From NCBI RefSeq assembly GCF_017874475.1, contig NZ_JAGGLO010000002.1, positions 124,001 to 188,000 on the forward strand: a DNA stretch of 64,000 nt. The letters run 5' to 3'. Positions within the stretch are counted from its first letter, which is position 1, and every line of letters starts with the position of its first letter. Below, piece by piece: positions 27,458-36,093 of this stretch. The notes beneath the pieces were generated by a model that did not search any database, was not told the DNA's origin, and was given only the letters and a program-made list of their open reading frames with translations. The position numbers were made by a program, and so were the translations under genes. The DNA comes from Anaerococcus degeneri. GTDB lineage: Bacteria > Bacillota > Clostridia > Tissierellales > Peptoniphilaceae.

Positions 27458-28318
27458 TCAATTTTTACTAGCTAGGTAGGAGACTGCCTTAAGAGCTGCA
27501 ACCTGGCCTTCGCCAACAGCTTTCATGATTTGATAAGGCTTGCCAGTTATGTCTCCAGCCGCAAAAAGCCCCTTGATAGATGTGGATGTGTCCTTAGATG
27601 TGAGGATATGATTATCTTCCATTTTTATACATGGAACTAATCTTTCAGCCTTTGACGAATCTTTTTCTATAAAAAATCCATCAGCTATAATTTCTCTACC
27701 AGATTTAAAGATGAGTTTTTTTGCCCTTTCACTTCCCTCAAAACCAAGAGGAATCTCTCCTTCAATTAGGTCTATGCCTTCATTTAGGGAAACTTCCCTG
27801 CCTGTCATATTTACAAAAACAAGACTTCCTACAATCTCTGAGGTGAAATTTGCTTCCGCCACAGATTCATCATTGTAGCCGATAACTACAACTTTCTTAC
27901 CCCTATAAAGGGCCGCATCACAAGTCGCACAGTAGTTTACCCCCTTGGCAAAAAACTTTTCTTCATTTCCCAAATCTTTTTTAAGCTCAATACCAGTTGC
28001 CATTATCACTGACCTTGCTTCTATCATTTGGCTTTCATTTTCGATTTCAATCGCAAAATATGATCCCATGGCATAGATGGTTTTAACCTTCCTGGTATCT
28101 CTTTTGATTTCAAAATCTTTTAGGGATTTTTTAAATTTTTCATTTAGGTCAAACCCACTTATATCTGTAAAACCCAAGTAATTTGAGATTTTCTTGGTTT
28201 TAACTAGTTTTTCGGAGTCTTTCCCAAAAAGAATTACCGACTTATTTCTTATTTTTGAATTTAAAGCGGCGCTAAGTCCTGCTGGACCTGCGCCGATTAT
28301 TGCAATATCATAGGTCAT
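27458..28318 (-). CDS. trxB: Thioredoxin reductase-like flavoprotein
   Basis: The 286-residue FAD/NAD(P)H disulfide oxidoreductase reduces thioredoxin. The FAD-binding GAGPAGLSAAL lies at the N-terminus, the redox pair is in YCATCD (about residues 134-137), and the C-terminal FAD motif is GLFAAGDITGKPYQ. The second nucleotide motif, VVVIGYNDESVAEA, departs from the usual GGGxxA/G, and the protein is slightly shorter than E. coli TrxB, so cofactor preference (NADPH, NADH or ferredoxin-linked) is open. Its start overlaps the trxA stop by one base. Confidence 0.88.
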   Translation of the reverse strand: MTYDIAIIGAGPAGLSAALNSKIRNKSVILFGKDSEKLVKTKKISNYLGFTDISGFDLNEKFKKSLKDFEIKRDTRKVKTIYAMGSYFAIEIENESQMIEARSVIMATGIELKKDLGNEEKFFAKGVNYCATCDAALYRGKKVVVIGYNDESVAEANFTSEIVGSLVFVNMTGREVSLNEGIDLIEGEIPLGFEGSERAKKLIFKSGREIIADGFFIEKDSSKAERLVPCIKMEDNHILTSKDTSTSIKGLFAAGDITGKPYQIMKAVGEGQVAALKAVSYLASKN

Positions 28319-28626
28319 TATATGAATTTTGCCATTTCTTCTACAAGAGTTTCCTTTGGGTGAAAACCAATTAGGTTGCCTTTTAAAACCCCATCTTTAA
28401 ATATTAATAAAGAAGGAACTGCGTTTATATTGTATTGGCCTGCAATTTCGTTTGACTCATCCACATCTACTGTATAAATGTCGTAGTCAACTTCTCCTGC
28501 TAATTCTTCAAGGATTGGCGCTTGCATCTTGCATGGACCACACCAAGTTGCAGAAAAATCTACAAGGCAAAGTCCTGTGCCGTTTTCTACCTTTTCTCTA
28601 AATTCAAATGTATCTAATTTTTGCAT
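28318..28626 (-). CDS. trxA: Thioredoxin
   Basis: A 102-residue thioredoxin with the active site WCGPCK and the cis-proline segment NAVPSLLIFKDG. It donates electrons to ribonucleotide reductase and other disulfide enzymes. It is coupled to the reductase gene and lies 17 bp downstream of the PII-like gene, so these form one operon. Confidence 0.95.
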   Translation of the reverse strand: MQKLDTFEFREKVENGTGLCLVDFSATWCGPCKMQAPILEELAGEVDYDIYTVDVDESNEIAGQYNINAVPSLLIFKDGVLKGNLIGFHPKETLVEEMAKFI

Positions 28627-28643
28627 AAATGCTCCTTTGTTTC

Positions 28644-29240
28644 TTAATTACTCTGTTCTACCAGACCAGCTACGTGATTAACTGGTAGTGAATATATTAT
28701 ACCCTTTCCTTGGCTTTTCAAATCCATTTGGTCATAAATTTCGTTTTGGATTTTTTCCGCCATGTCTTTTTTTACAAGCATAATTACCAAATCTTTTTCT
28801 GGTTCTATGTTCATTGACAAGAACAACTTGCTTTTGACTGCTTCTCCTGAACCCCTGCCGTGGATTACTGTTGCACCCCTGGCTCCGTTTTCTTGGGCTA
28901 TGTGGATGGCTTTTTGGCCTTGGTGTCTGTCGACAATTACATATAAGCAAACATATTCCATTTTATTTTCTCCCTCTAATGATGTCGAAAAGGCCACAGC
29001 TGAATTGACCGCTTGTAGCTTTTCAGATATTTCCTCTATTATTTTCTTTACAGACTCTTCTTCTATAAGGGCTGTAACTATTTCCTTTTTTGTCTTATCT
29101 ATGGCAAGGGCTGATAAAATCTCGCTTGGCGCAGAGCCTTCGCCATAAAAACATCCTATGGCACTAGCTCCGTGGTCCTTTAAGATATTCATAAATTTAG
29201 ATCCCTTACCCCTTGGTAAGATTATTCTTAATAATTGCAT
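28644..29240 (-). CDS. PII-like signalling protein paired with a DUF1538 membrane protein
   Basis: A 198-residue protein with two ferredoxin-like PII halves, about 1-90 and 100-198. The first starts MQLLRIILPRGKG; the second has the PII-like pattern YVCLYVIVDRHQGQKAIHIAQENGARG with GATVIHGRGSG as its loop. PII-like proteins bind nucleotides and gate transporters or enzymes. Here it overlaps the DUF1538 membrane gene by one base, so that protein is the obvious partner. The ligand is unknown; classic GlnB T-loop residues are not conserved. Confidence 0.75.
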   Translation of the reverse strand: MQLLRIILPRGKGSKFMNILKDHGASAIGCFYGEGSAPSEILSALAIDKTKKEIVTALIEEESVKKIIEEISEKLQAVNSAVAFSTSLEGENKMEYVCLYVIVDRHQGQKAIHIAQENGARGATVIHGRGSGEAVKSKLFLSMNIEPEKDLVIMLVKKDMAEKIQNEIYDQMDLKSQGKGIIYSLPVNHVAGLVEQSN

Positions 29241-30631
29241 TATCTCGCTCCCTTATACAAATTGCCCATTATCATAATAGTTAAAACTGGCATCATGGCT
29301 ACAAAGGATATTACTCCAAAGCCATCGGCAATATTGCCTGCAACGCCCTGGCAAAATGCCAAAATGAAGGTCGCTGTCATAGGTCCTGATGCGACCCCTC
29401 CCGAGTCAAAGGCTATACCAACAAAGATTTGATCAACCCTCCTTGATAGGATTAGGGAAATCAAAAATCCCGGCACAATTAGCATCCAAAGGGCGAAGCC
29501 TTCAATTCTTATCCTGAAGATTGCAAGCATAACTGCAAAGGCAACCCCAATTGATAGGGCTATTAGGATATTTTTTCTTGGAATAGAACCACCTGTGACG
29601 TCTTCTACCTGTTCAGATAAAACAGCCACCGCCGGCTCTGCAAGAACAACCAAAAGTCCTAATACGAAACCAATTAATGGCAAAAATTTGCTATCCGATA
29701 AGCCTTCTCCCATAACCCTAGCAAGGTCCATAAATCCGCCTTCAACACTAGTTAAGAAAAGTATTAGGCCAAGATAGGTATAAACAAGTCCCAAGCTTAT
29801 CGACTTTAATTCATCTTTTTCTATCTTAAAATATAAATAGTTCATTATATAAAATACCAAGGCTATTGGCACTATAGCGAAGGTTGAATTTATAAAGCCT
29901 GACATTAGTGGAGAGTGGGCCACATGATCTGTTACAATTTCCCCGCCTCCACCAGCAAATAGGCTCATCAAAAGACCTGCTAAAATTGGTCCTGTTGAAG
30001 CAAGACCAACAAGGCCAAAGGAATCATCTTCGCTCTTTTCACCCTTGAGGCCCGCAACACCTAGACCAAGGGCGATTATAAATGGAGTTGTCATGGCTCC
30101 TGTAGTAGCCCCTGAGGCATCAAAGGCTATGGCATGACCCATTTCTTCTGTAAAAATCATCAGGATAAAAACTGTCCCATAAATTATGCACATCATAGTC
30201 GATAGGCTAATATCCTTAAATATCCTATAAAGACCAAAAGAAATCATGATTCCCACTCCAAGGGAAATAATCATTACTATGACCTGGGTAGGGATTCCTA
30301 TGGCGGATGTGACTTCTCCTGCAAGGATTAAAATGTCTGGCTCTGCTATTGATATGGTAAAACCAATAAAAACCCCAAAGACAATTACCTTTATAATCCT
30401 ATCAAACCTTGCAAGAAATTCTCCCATCATTGCGCCAATTTCTGATACAGATATTTCTACACCTGTTAGAAACACTCCAAGGCCAATGATTACTCCAAGA
30501 CATCCAAACAAGAAATTAACTAAGAGTTTACTTTCTACTCCTACAAAAAAATTCAAAATCACAACTAGGATGGCTATGGGCACTACTGACTTGGATGTGT
30601 TTTTTATTTCATCTATAAATATAAGACTCAC
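29240..30631 (-). CDS. DUF1538-family polytopic membrane protein
   Basis: A membrane protein of about 463 residues with roughly a dozen hydrophobic segments. Two halves repeat the same motifs: AEPDILILAGEV and AEPAVAVLSEQV, then AFDASGATTGAMTTPFI and AFDSGGVASGPMTATFI. This internal duplication is typical of transporters. The family is uncharacterised to my knowledge. The start is uncertain: a GTG at 30631 is chosen because an upstream in-frame TTG lies inside the pta terminator, although an AGAAAGAGG site almost touches this GTG. Confidence 0.75.
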   Translation of the reverse strand: MSLIFIDEIKNTSKSVVPIAILVVILNFFVGVESKLLVNFLFGCLGVIIGLGVFLTGVEISVSEIGAMMGEFLARFDRIIKVIVFGVFIGFTISIAEPDILILAGEVTSAIGIPTQVIVMIISLGVGIMISFGLYRIFKDISLSTMMCIIYGTVFILMIFTEEMGHAIAFDASGATTGAMTTPFIIALGLGVAGLKGEKSEDDSFGLVGLASTGPILAGLLMSLFAGGGGEIVTDHVAHSPLMSGFINSTFAIVPIALVFYIMNYLYFKIEKDELKSISLGLVYTYLGLILFLTSVEGGFMDLARVMGEGLSDSKFLPLIGFVLGLLVVLAEPAVAVLSEQVEDVTGGSIPRKNILIALSIGVAFAVMLAIFRIRIEGFALWMLIVPGFLISLILSRRVDQIFVGIAFDSGGVASGPMTATFILAFCQGVAGNIADGFGVISFVAMMPVLTIMIMGNLYKGAR

Positions 30632-30654
30632 CCTCTTTCTTAGAATTATATAAA

Positions 30655-30682
30655 AAAAGAGCAACCAAAACTGATTGCCCTT
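30655..30682 (-). terminator. Terminator of pta
   Basis: Minus strand: GGGCAATC pairs with GGTTGCTC across a short loop and is followed by seven T. It lies only about 25 bp upstream of the DUF1538 gene's likely start. Confidence 0.75.
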
Positions 30683-30693
30683 AAGTTCTTATT

Positions 30694-31716
30694 TTATTTA
30701 TTAGCTGCAGCTTCTGCTGCTTCTCTAGCTCTTTCTGCTGCTTGCATGGCTGTGATGATAGCTATTTCATACACATCTTGTGCTGAACAACCTCTTGAAA
30801 GGTCGTTAACTGGAGCATTTAGTCCTTGGAGTATTGGTCCTAGGGCCTTGTAACCACCAAGTCTTTGAGCTATCTTATATCCGATATTACCTGCTTGTAG
30901 GTCTGGGAAGATAAATACATTGCACTTACCAGCTACGTCAGATTCTGGAGCTTTGTTTTTAGCTGTTTCAGGATCAATTGCTGCGTCAAATTGGATTTCA
31001 CCAACGATTTTCATTTCTGGATTCATTTCTTTAGCAATAGATGTTGCCCTTGCAACCTTTGTTGCTAAATCGTGGTGGGCTGAACCGTGAGTTGAGAATG
31101 ATAGCATTGCCACATATGGGTCAAGACCGAAAGTCTTTGCTGTATGAGCTGTTTCTACTGCTACTTCTGCAAGTTCGTCCGCTTCAAGAGTGATGTTTAC
31201 TGCTGTATCTGCAAATACTAGTTGTTCTCCATCTGGTCCTAGCATTACCATTACACCAGAAACTCTCTTCCTGCCTGGAATTGTTCTAATAATTTGTAGG
31301 GCTGGTCTGATTGTGTCTGCTGTTGTATGGATAGCACCTGATACCAGTCCGTCTGCGTATCCAAGTTTTACTAGCATAACACCAAAGTAGTTTAGATCCC
31401 TTCTTAGGATAAATTCTGCTTCTTCTCTATCGATTTTGCCTTTTCTGATTTCTGTAAAGGCATCAACCATTTCATCGAAATGTTCAAATGTTTCTGGATT
31501 TAAAATCTTAATCTTTGAAATACTTTTACCAAGTTTATCTGCTGTTTTTTGGATTTCTCCTTGGTCACCTAAGACAAGTGGACTTAGTAGTCCTTCTTCT
31601 TGGTGCTTAATAGCAGCCTCTAGTACTCTTGGGTCATTACCTTCTGGTAAGACTATGGTAAGGTTTTTTCCTTTTATAACATTAATAGCTTGTTCTAGAA
31701 TCCCTATGTTTGCCAT
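30694..31716 (-). CDS. pta: Phosphate acetyltransferase
   Basis: The 340-residue short-form Pta interconverts acetyl-CoA and acetyl phosphate, the ATP-yielding branch of fermentation with acetate kinase (not in the window). Family features include VLPEGNDPRVLEAA at the N-terminus, GLVSGAIHTTADTIRPALQII, MLSFSTHGSA and FPDLQAGNIGYKIAQRLGG, the last forming the CoA/phosphate pocket. AAGGAGG precedes the ATG. It appears monocistronic, with its own terminator. Confidence 0.95.
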   Translation of the reverse strand: MANIGILEQAINVIKGKNLTIVLPEGNDPRVLEAAIKHQEEGLLSPLVLGDQGEIQKTADKLGKSISKIKILNPETFEHFDEMVDAFTEIRKGKIDREEAEFILRRDLNYFGVMLVKLGYADGLVSGAIHTTADTIRPALQIIRTIPGRKRVSGVMVMLGPDGEQLVFADTAVNITLEADELAEVAVETAHTAKTFGLDPYVAMLSFSTHGSAHHDLATKVARATSIAKEMNPEMKIVGEIQFDAAIDPETAKNKAPESDVAGKCNVFIFPDLQAGNIGYKIAQRLGGYKALGPILQGLNAPVNDLSRGCSAQDVYEIAIITAMQAAERAREAAEAAANK

Positions 31717-31797
31717 TAAATCCTCCTTGTTTTTTACTACTTTTATTATATTGTTTTCTATTTATAAAGCTAGTTTTTTTGCAAATTTTTTGCAATT

Positions 31798-32271
31798 TTA
31801 TCTTTTAGCTTTATTGAGGGCCTGGTTTTCTGGCTCAGATAATTCTTCCTTGGCAGAACCATTTGCAATTTCTTTTAGGTAAACATTAGCACCATCAGCG
31901 CCATAAAGACTTGTTAAGATAATTCCATTGTGGAAATTATCTAACATACAAAGAGCAAAGGATAATTCACGAGACTGGCCTTCGAAGGCGTCAAAGTGGA
32001 CAACTGCCATATTTGATACTGCCCCCATAGTTGTATCTTTAGCATCAGCTGCAGTCCTGTTTATATTTCTAAGCTCCTTGTGTGAGGATTCAATTTGGTC
32101 ATTTAAGTTGTTTAATAATTCTTCTATATTCACATCTGGGTCGTTGCCCCTTAAGAGGTGATCGTATCTTTGTTTTTGTCTACGAGTCCTATCTTGGAGC
32201 CCCTTTAGCATTGCAAATTGCAAGATTACAATTAGTGCCAAAAGGCCCATTCCTATATATATTCCTGTCAA
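31798..32271 (-). CDS. DUF4446-family membrane-anchored protein
   Basis: A 157-residue protein with one N-terminal membrane helix (about 4-24), a coiled-coil-like linker (30-75) and a small C-terminal domain containing AVVHFDAFEGQSRELSFALCMLDN. This matches DUF4446, common beside parB in Clostridia and of unknown role. The start is a TTG whose TTGA overlaps the stop of the upstream gene, preceded by AAGGAAAG. It is the last gene of the mnm-par block. Confidence 0.85.
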   Translation of the reverse strand: MTGIYIGMGLLALIVILQFAMLKGLQDRTRRQKQRYDHLLRGNDPDVNIEELLNNLNDQIESSHKELRNINRTAADAKDTTMGAVSNMAVVHFDAFEGQSRELSFALCMLDNFHNGIILTSLYGADGANVYLKEIANGSAKEELSEPENQALNKAKR

Positions 32272-32831
32272 GCTTTCCTTCTTTCTATAATATTTCTATT
32301 ATTTTGATATAATTTGTAAGCCTCTTTTAAGGCTTGATCTAGATCATACTTATAAGACACACCCTCTAGATTTGCTTTTATGGTTGGCACTGTTGCCTTC
32401 ATTGCATTATAGAGCATCTCATTTGCTATTTCTCCATCAGCTAGGGTGGAGGCCTTCCCATGTTCTAAGTAAAACCCGAGAATTTCAAGAGCCTTACTAG
32501 CCAGAGTATTAAGTCTCACCTGAGGTCTTGCTGCATCTATGTAAAACTTATCGTCGATTGGTCTCTTCTTTTTGTATTGGTCAATTAAAAGATTTGCATA
32601 ATAAATATCTTCATCGGCACATTTAACCAAAAGGTCCGAAATTTCTTCCATAGTCTTGCGATTTTCCCTAGCTTCTTCTTTTAGATTCCCCCAGTCGTTT
32701 CTTTCCATCATGAGCCCTAAGTTTAAGGCGAGATTTGCACTTAAGATTACAATGGCTCCGCCACCTGGTTTAGCGTTTACCTTTCTAGTTTCTTCTAGTA
32801 ATTCTCCTACCCTAAGGTCATTAATCTTCAT
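32268..32831 (-). CDS. Cyclodeaminase/cyclohydrolase-family protein
   Basis: A 187-residue all-helical protein of the FTCD_C family, which includes formimidoyl-THF cyclodeaminase and methenyl-THF cyclohydrolase. The N-terminal KPGGGAIVILSANLALNLGLMM segment is characteristic. Its role may be one-carbon folate chemistry, but the substrate is unproven. It overlaps parB by 11 bp and the DUF4446 gene by 4 bp, within the chromosome-partition block. Confidence 0.85.
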   Translation of the reverse strand: MKINDLRVGELLEETRKVNAKPGGGAIVILSANLALNLGLMMERNDWGNLKEEARENRKTMEEISDLLVKCADEDIYYANLLIDQYKKKRPIDDKFYIDAARPQVRLNTLASKALEILGFYLEHGKASTLADGEIANEMLYNAMKATVPTIKANLEGVSYKYDLDQALKEAYKLYQNNRNIIERRKA

Positions 32832-33855
32832 AGGAAATCCTGTCGTAAATCTTTTCTATATCTTCTATAGAAAAACAATCTATAACGACTTTGTAGGCAT
32901 CCTTGGATTTTTCTATGGCAACTTTTGTTGCTAGCTTATCCATGAATTTTTCTTCAAAATCGTCAAATAAAAGTGAGTCCAGGTTTGGAAGTTTTTCACT
33001 TTTTTCTTTTTTTTCTTGGTTTTTTTCTGCTTTTTTTGTTTCTATTTCTTTTTTGCCAGATAGGTCTATAAAGTTTTTGCGAGGAGTATCTTTTTCTTCT
33101 CTTGAGATTTTCTCTACATCACGGACAACTGCCTTCTTATTTATATAGTCATCAAGGGCCTGGGCTCTTTTATCTTCGTCGCTTAAAGATAAAAGGCTTC
33201 TTGCCTGGGATGGGGAGATAGTTCCTTGGCTTAAGGCGGATTTTTCTTCCTCATTTAATTTTAATAACCTAATTGTATTTGCTATATATGAACGGGACTT
33301 GCCCATTTTTTGAGCAATCTCATCTTGAGTTAAGCAAAAATTATCAGCAAGTTTCTTATAGGCTGTTGCCTCTTCTATAGCTGAAAGGTCTTCTCTTTGG
33401 ACATTTTCTATCAAAGATAAAACTTCAACGTCTTTTTCTTCATAATCTTTTACAATGGCATCAATGGTTTCTTCTTTATTTAAAAGGCTTGCCCTATACC
33501 TTCTCTCTCCAGCTAAGATTTCGTAGTGGTCACTAACCTTTGTGACTGTAATAGGATTTAAAAGTCCATATTCTTTAATAGAATTAGCTAAATCTTCTAG
33601 GGATTTTTCATCAAAATCTGTCCTTGGTTGACCTTGCCTTGGCCTAATCTTTTCTATTGCTAGACTTTGTATTTTTGTAAATTTTAAATTTTCTTCCCTT
33701 GTTTCTCCATTAATATCCGGAGCATTTTCTTGGCTAATATTTTCTGGTCTTGATAATTCTTCTGTTTTCTCATCAAGGATTTCTTCTTTTACTTCTTCCT
33801 TAATATTCGGAATCAAAGAACCCAGACCCCTTCCTAATGATCTTCTATTGGTCAT
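32821..33855 (-). CDS. parB: Chromosome partitioning protein ParB (Spo0J-type)
   Basis: A 344-residue parS-binding CTP switch that loads SMC and organises the origin region. The CTP-binding GERRYRASLL motif is at residues 116-125, the recognition helix-turn-helix TQDEIAQKMGKSRSYIANT at about 176-194, and a C-terminal dimer domain at about 295-344. It is longer than B. subtilis Spo0J because of an acidic N-terminal stretch and a charged linker (250-290) containing NFIDLSGKKE. AGGAGG precedes the ATG. parS-like sites lie at 13.97, 35.06, 36.02, 36.91 and 39.01 kb. Confidence 0.95.
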   Translation of the reverse strand: MTNRRSLGRGLGSLIPNIKEEVKEEILDEKTEELSRPENISQENAPDINGETREENLKFTKIQSLAIEKIRPRQGQPRTDFDEKSLEDLANSIKEYGLLNPITVTKVSDHYEILAGERRYRASLLNKEETIDAIVKDYEEKDVEVLSLIENVQREDLSAIEEATAYKKLADNFCLTQDEIAQKMGKSRSYIANTIRLLKLNEEEKSALSQGTISPSQARSLLSLSDEDKRAQALDDYINKKAVVRDVEKISREEKDTPRKNFIDLSGKKEIETKKAEKNQEKKEKSEKLPNLDSLLFDDFEEKFMDKLATKVAIEKSKDAYKVVIDCFSIEDIEKIYDRISYED

Positions 33856-33863
33856 AAATCCTC

Positions 33864-34811
33864 CTAAATATTCTTAATTAGTTCTGTAGCAAGACTGATA
33901 TAGGCCATAGCCCCCTGGCTTTTTGCATCGTATTCTATGCCTGATTTGCCGTGTGATGGCGCTTCTGCTAGCCTAACATTTCTAGGAATCATTGTCTTAA
34001 AGACCTTGTCCTTAAAGAATTTTTTAACTTCCTCAACAACTTCAAAGCTAAGCTTAGTCCTCTTATCAAACATGGATAGGAGAACACCTTCCACATAAAG
34101 GTCCTTGTTTAAACTTCCCTTTACAAGTTCAAAGGTATTCATAAGTTCACTTACACCTTCTAGGGCATAATACTCGGTTTGAATTGGAATAATTATCGAA
34201 TTGCTTGCTACTAGGGCATTTATAGAAAGAAGTCCTAGGGATGGTGGACAATCTATAAGAACAAAGTCGTAGTTTGTTTTTAGTTGACTTATTATTTCCT
34301 TAAGCTTTTGGGTCCTTTCAAGTGGATCAAGTTCCACAAGTTCAACTTCAAGACCAGATAGGGAAGACTCAGATGGAATCAAATCAACACCTGATACTGT
34401 ATTTATAATATATTGGTCAAAACCTTCAAAAGATGATTCTTCTTCATGACTTGCTTGTGAAACAATTTCGCTATGGCCAGTTAGGTCTATATATCTTTTC
34501 CCAGGTTCCTCTAAGCTTACTTCTTTCGCATCCTTACCTAAATTCTCTTCATCACTTTCATCGTGATTTTCTTTGGCTTCTTCCTCCGCTCTTTTACTTT
34601 CCTCTTGCTCAGCTAGGATATAGAAAAGATCATAAACAGATGTTTCTACCTTGTTTTTATCAATGCCAAGGCCTGTTGTGGCGTTAGCTTGTGGGTCCAT
34701 GTCAATTACTAAAACCTTCTTATCTAGGTAGGCTAGGGCTACTGCCAAGTTTACAACCGAAGTAGTTTTTCCAACCCCACCTTTTTGGTTAAATACTGAT
34801 ATAGTTTTCAT
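33864..34811 (-). CDS. parA: ParA/Soj ATPase with an acidic insertion
   Basis: The 315-residue Walker-type ATPase works with ParB in origin segregation and DnaA control. The deviant Walker A KGGVGKTT (10-17), DMDPQANATTGLG (38-50) and DCPPSLG are present. Between the first domain (YDLFYIL, about 60-66) and VDLIPSESS there is about 65 residues more than in ordinary Soj: a Glu/Lys-rich, probably disordered insert including RYIDLTG (106-112). The ATG at 34811 is preferred over GTG at 34817 because GAGG is five bases upstream. The start overlaps the cinA 3' end. Confidence 0.93.
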   Translation of the reverse strand: MKTISVFNQKGGVGKTTSVVNLAVALAYLDKKVLVIDMDPQANATTGLGIDKNKVETSVYDLFYILAEQEESKRAEEEAKENHDESDEENLGKDAKEVSLEEPGKRYIDLTGHSEIVSQASHEEESSFEGFDQYIINTVSGVDLIPSESSLSGLEVELVELDPLERTQKLKEIISQLKTNYDFVLIDCPPSLGLLSINALVASNSIIIPIQTEYYALEGVSELMNTFELVKGSLNKDLYVEGVLLSMFDKRTKLSFEVVEEVKKFFKDKVFKTMIPRNVRLAEAPSHGKSGIEYDAKSQGAMAYISLATELIKNI

Positions 34812-36003
34812 ATTCACCTCTCACTATTAATATAGTCATGTCGATCAGTTTATTCTTAATAACTCTTCTGACCTTGTTCCTATCTCCCTTTACACTAATC
34901 TTTCTGATATATTTCCTTCCCTTATATAAGGCACCTGCGTAGGCTATTCCTAAATGTGCATAACCTGTTGTAGCAAGACATAAGTCTGAACCTGTCGCCT
35001 TGAAAAGCCCATCAAGCATTTCTCCTGCCACTTCCGGACTTACCACGTCATACTTTTCAATTGTTTCATATGAAACATTTAGCAATTTGTGTTTGGTTTC
35101 ATTGGCGTAGGTTATATAGGATTCTTTTATAACATCACTTGCGCCAGCTACATCAATTATAGATGAAGCAACGAGTCCGCCTGTTATGGATTCGGCAGTG
35201 GAAATAAATTCTCCCTTTGCTCTTAATTCGTCAATGAGAACTTCTTCTCTTGATTTTTCTTCTGTAGTCAGAACGAGAGGGCCAAAAACTTCTTTTACCT
35301 TATTAACTCCCATATATAAGGAAGCTTTTAAATCTTCTTCATCTTTTCCACTTGCTGTTACCCTTAGTTCTACTCCCGTACTTTTAGCATAAGGACTTAT
35401 GGTTGGATTTGAACCTGAAAGGTCAATCCTACTTGCCACATCCCACTCACCCAAAAGAGCAATTTTACAATTAATAGATTTTATCATCAAGTCAGTGTGG
35501 ATTCTAGGAATGACTTCCTTATCAAACATATTTTGCATTTCATTTGGTGGGCCAGGCATTAATATAAATTTTGTCTTATTGCCTATTATACAACCAGGAG
35601 CGGTTCCTTGGTCATTTTTAAGTATGGTTGCTGATTTTGGGAAAATTGCCTGTTTCTTATTTACAGTCATGGCTTTTTTCTCATCGTTGAAATATTTTTG
35701 TAATTCCTCATAGGATTCATGATCTAAAGCCATCTCATCTTCTAGACCCAAAACCTTTACTAGAGTTTCCTTGGTAATATCATCATCGGTTGGTCCAAGG
35801 CCGCCGCTTATAAAGACATAGTCGTATTTGCCATCCGCTTCCTTTAGGGCTTGGTAGAGCCTTTCTGGATTATCTCCAACTGTTACCATCTTATATAAAT
35901 TTATGCCCATATCTTGGAGCCTTTCGGCGATAAACTTTGAATTTGTATCAAGAATTGATCCCAGCAGGATTTCTGTTCCCACTGAATATATTATTGCTTT
36001 CAT
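34789..36003 (-). CDS. cinA: CinA-family protein (nicotinamide mononucleotide deamidase / ADP-ribose pyrophosphatase)
   Basis: A 404-residue two-domain CinA. The N-terminal MocF/COG1058 domain (1-170) contains SVGTEILLGSILDTNS and SGGLGPTDDDIT. The C-terminal PncC domain carries STAESITGGLVASSI with the catalytic serine. It salvages or clears pyridine nucleotide by-products and is named for competence in streptococci. The ATG at 36003 is preceded by AAGGAAG. A parS-like palindrome lies within the gene and another directly upstream. Confidence 0.93.
   Translation of the reverse strand: MKAIIYSVGTEILLGSILDTNSKFIAERLQDMGINLYKMVTVGDNPERLYQALKEADGKYDYVFISGGLGPTDDDITKETLVKVLGLEDEMALDHESYEELQKYFNDEKKAMTVNKKQAIFPKSATILKNDQGTAPGCIIGNKTKFILMPGPPNEMQNMFDKEVIPRIHTDLMIKSINCKIALLGEWDVASRIDLSGSNPTISPYAKSTGVELRVTASGKDEEDLKASLYMGVNKVKEVFGPLVLTTEEKSREEVLIDELRAKGEFISTAESITGGLVASSIIDVAGASDVIKESYITYANETKHKLLNVSYETIEKYDVVSPEVAGEMLDGLFKATGSDLCLATTGYAHLGIAYAGALYKGRKYIRKISVKGDRNKVRRVIKNKLIDMTILIVRGEYENYISI
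35062..35077. other. Degenerate parS-like palindrome inside cinA
   Basis: TGTTTCATATGAAACA is a perfect 16-bp palindrome with two central differences from parS (CATATG for CACGTG). It lies within coding sequence near other parS-like sites and may bind ParB weakly. Confidence 0.45.
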
Positions 36004-36016
36004 ATAACTTCCTTAA

Positions 36017-36032
36017 TGTTTCACGTGAAACT
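36017..36032. other. parS site upstream of cinA
   Basis: TGTTTCACGTGAAACT has the canonical CACGTG centre and 15/16 identity to parS. It is intergenic, 13 bp upstream of cinA and 13.8 kb from dnaA. Confidence 0.85.
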
Positions 36033-36093
36033 TTTCTATTTATATTTTACTCCTATTGAATGTAAATTCTAATTTTGCAAAATTAAAAAACAC

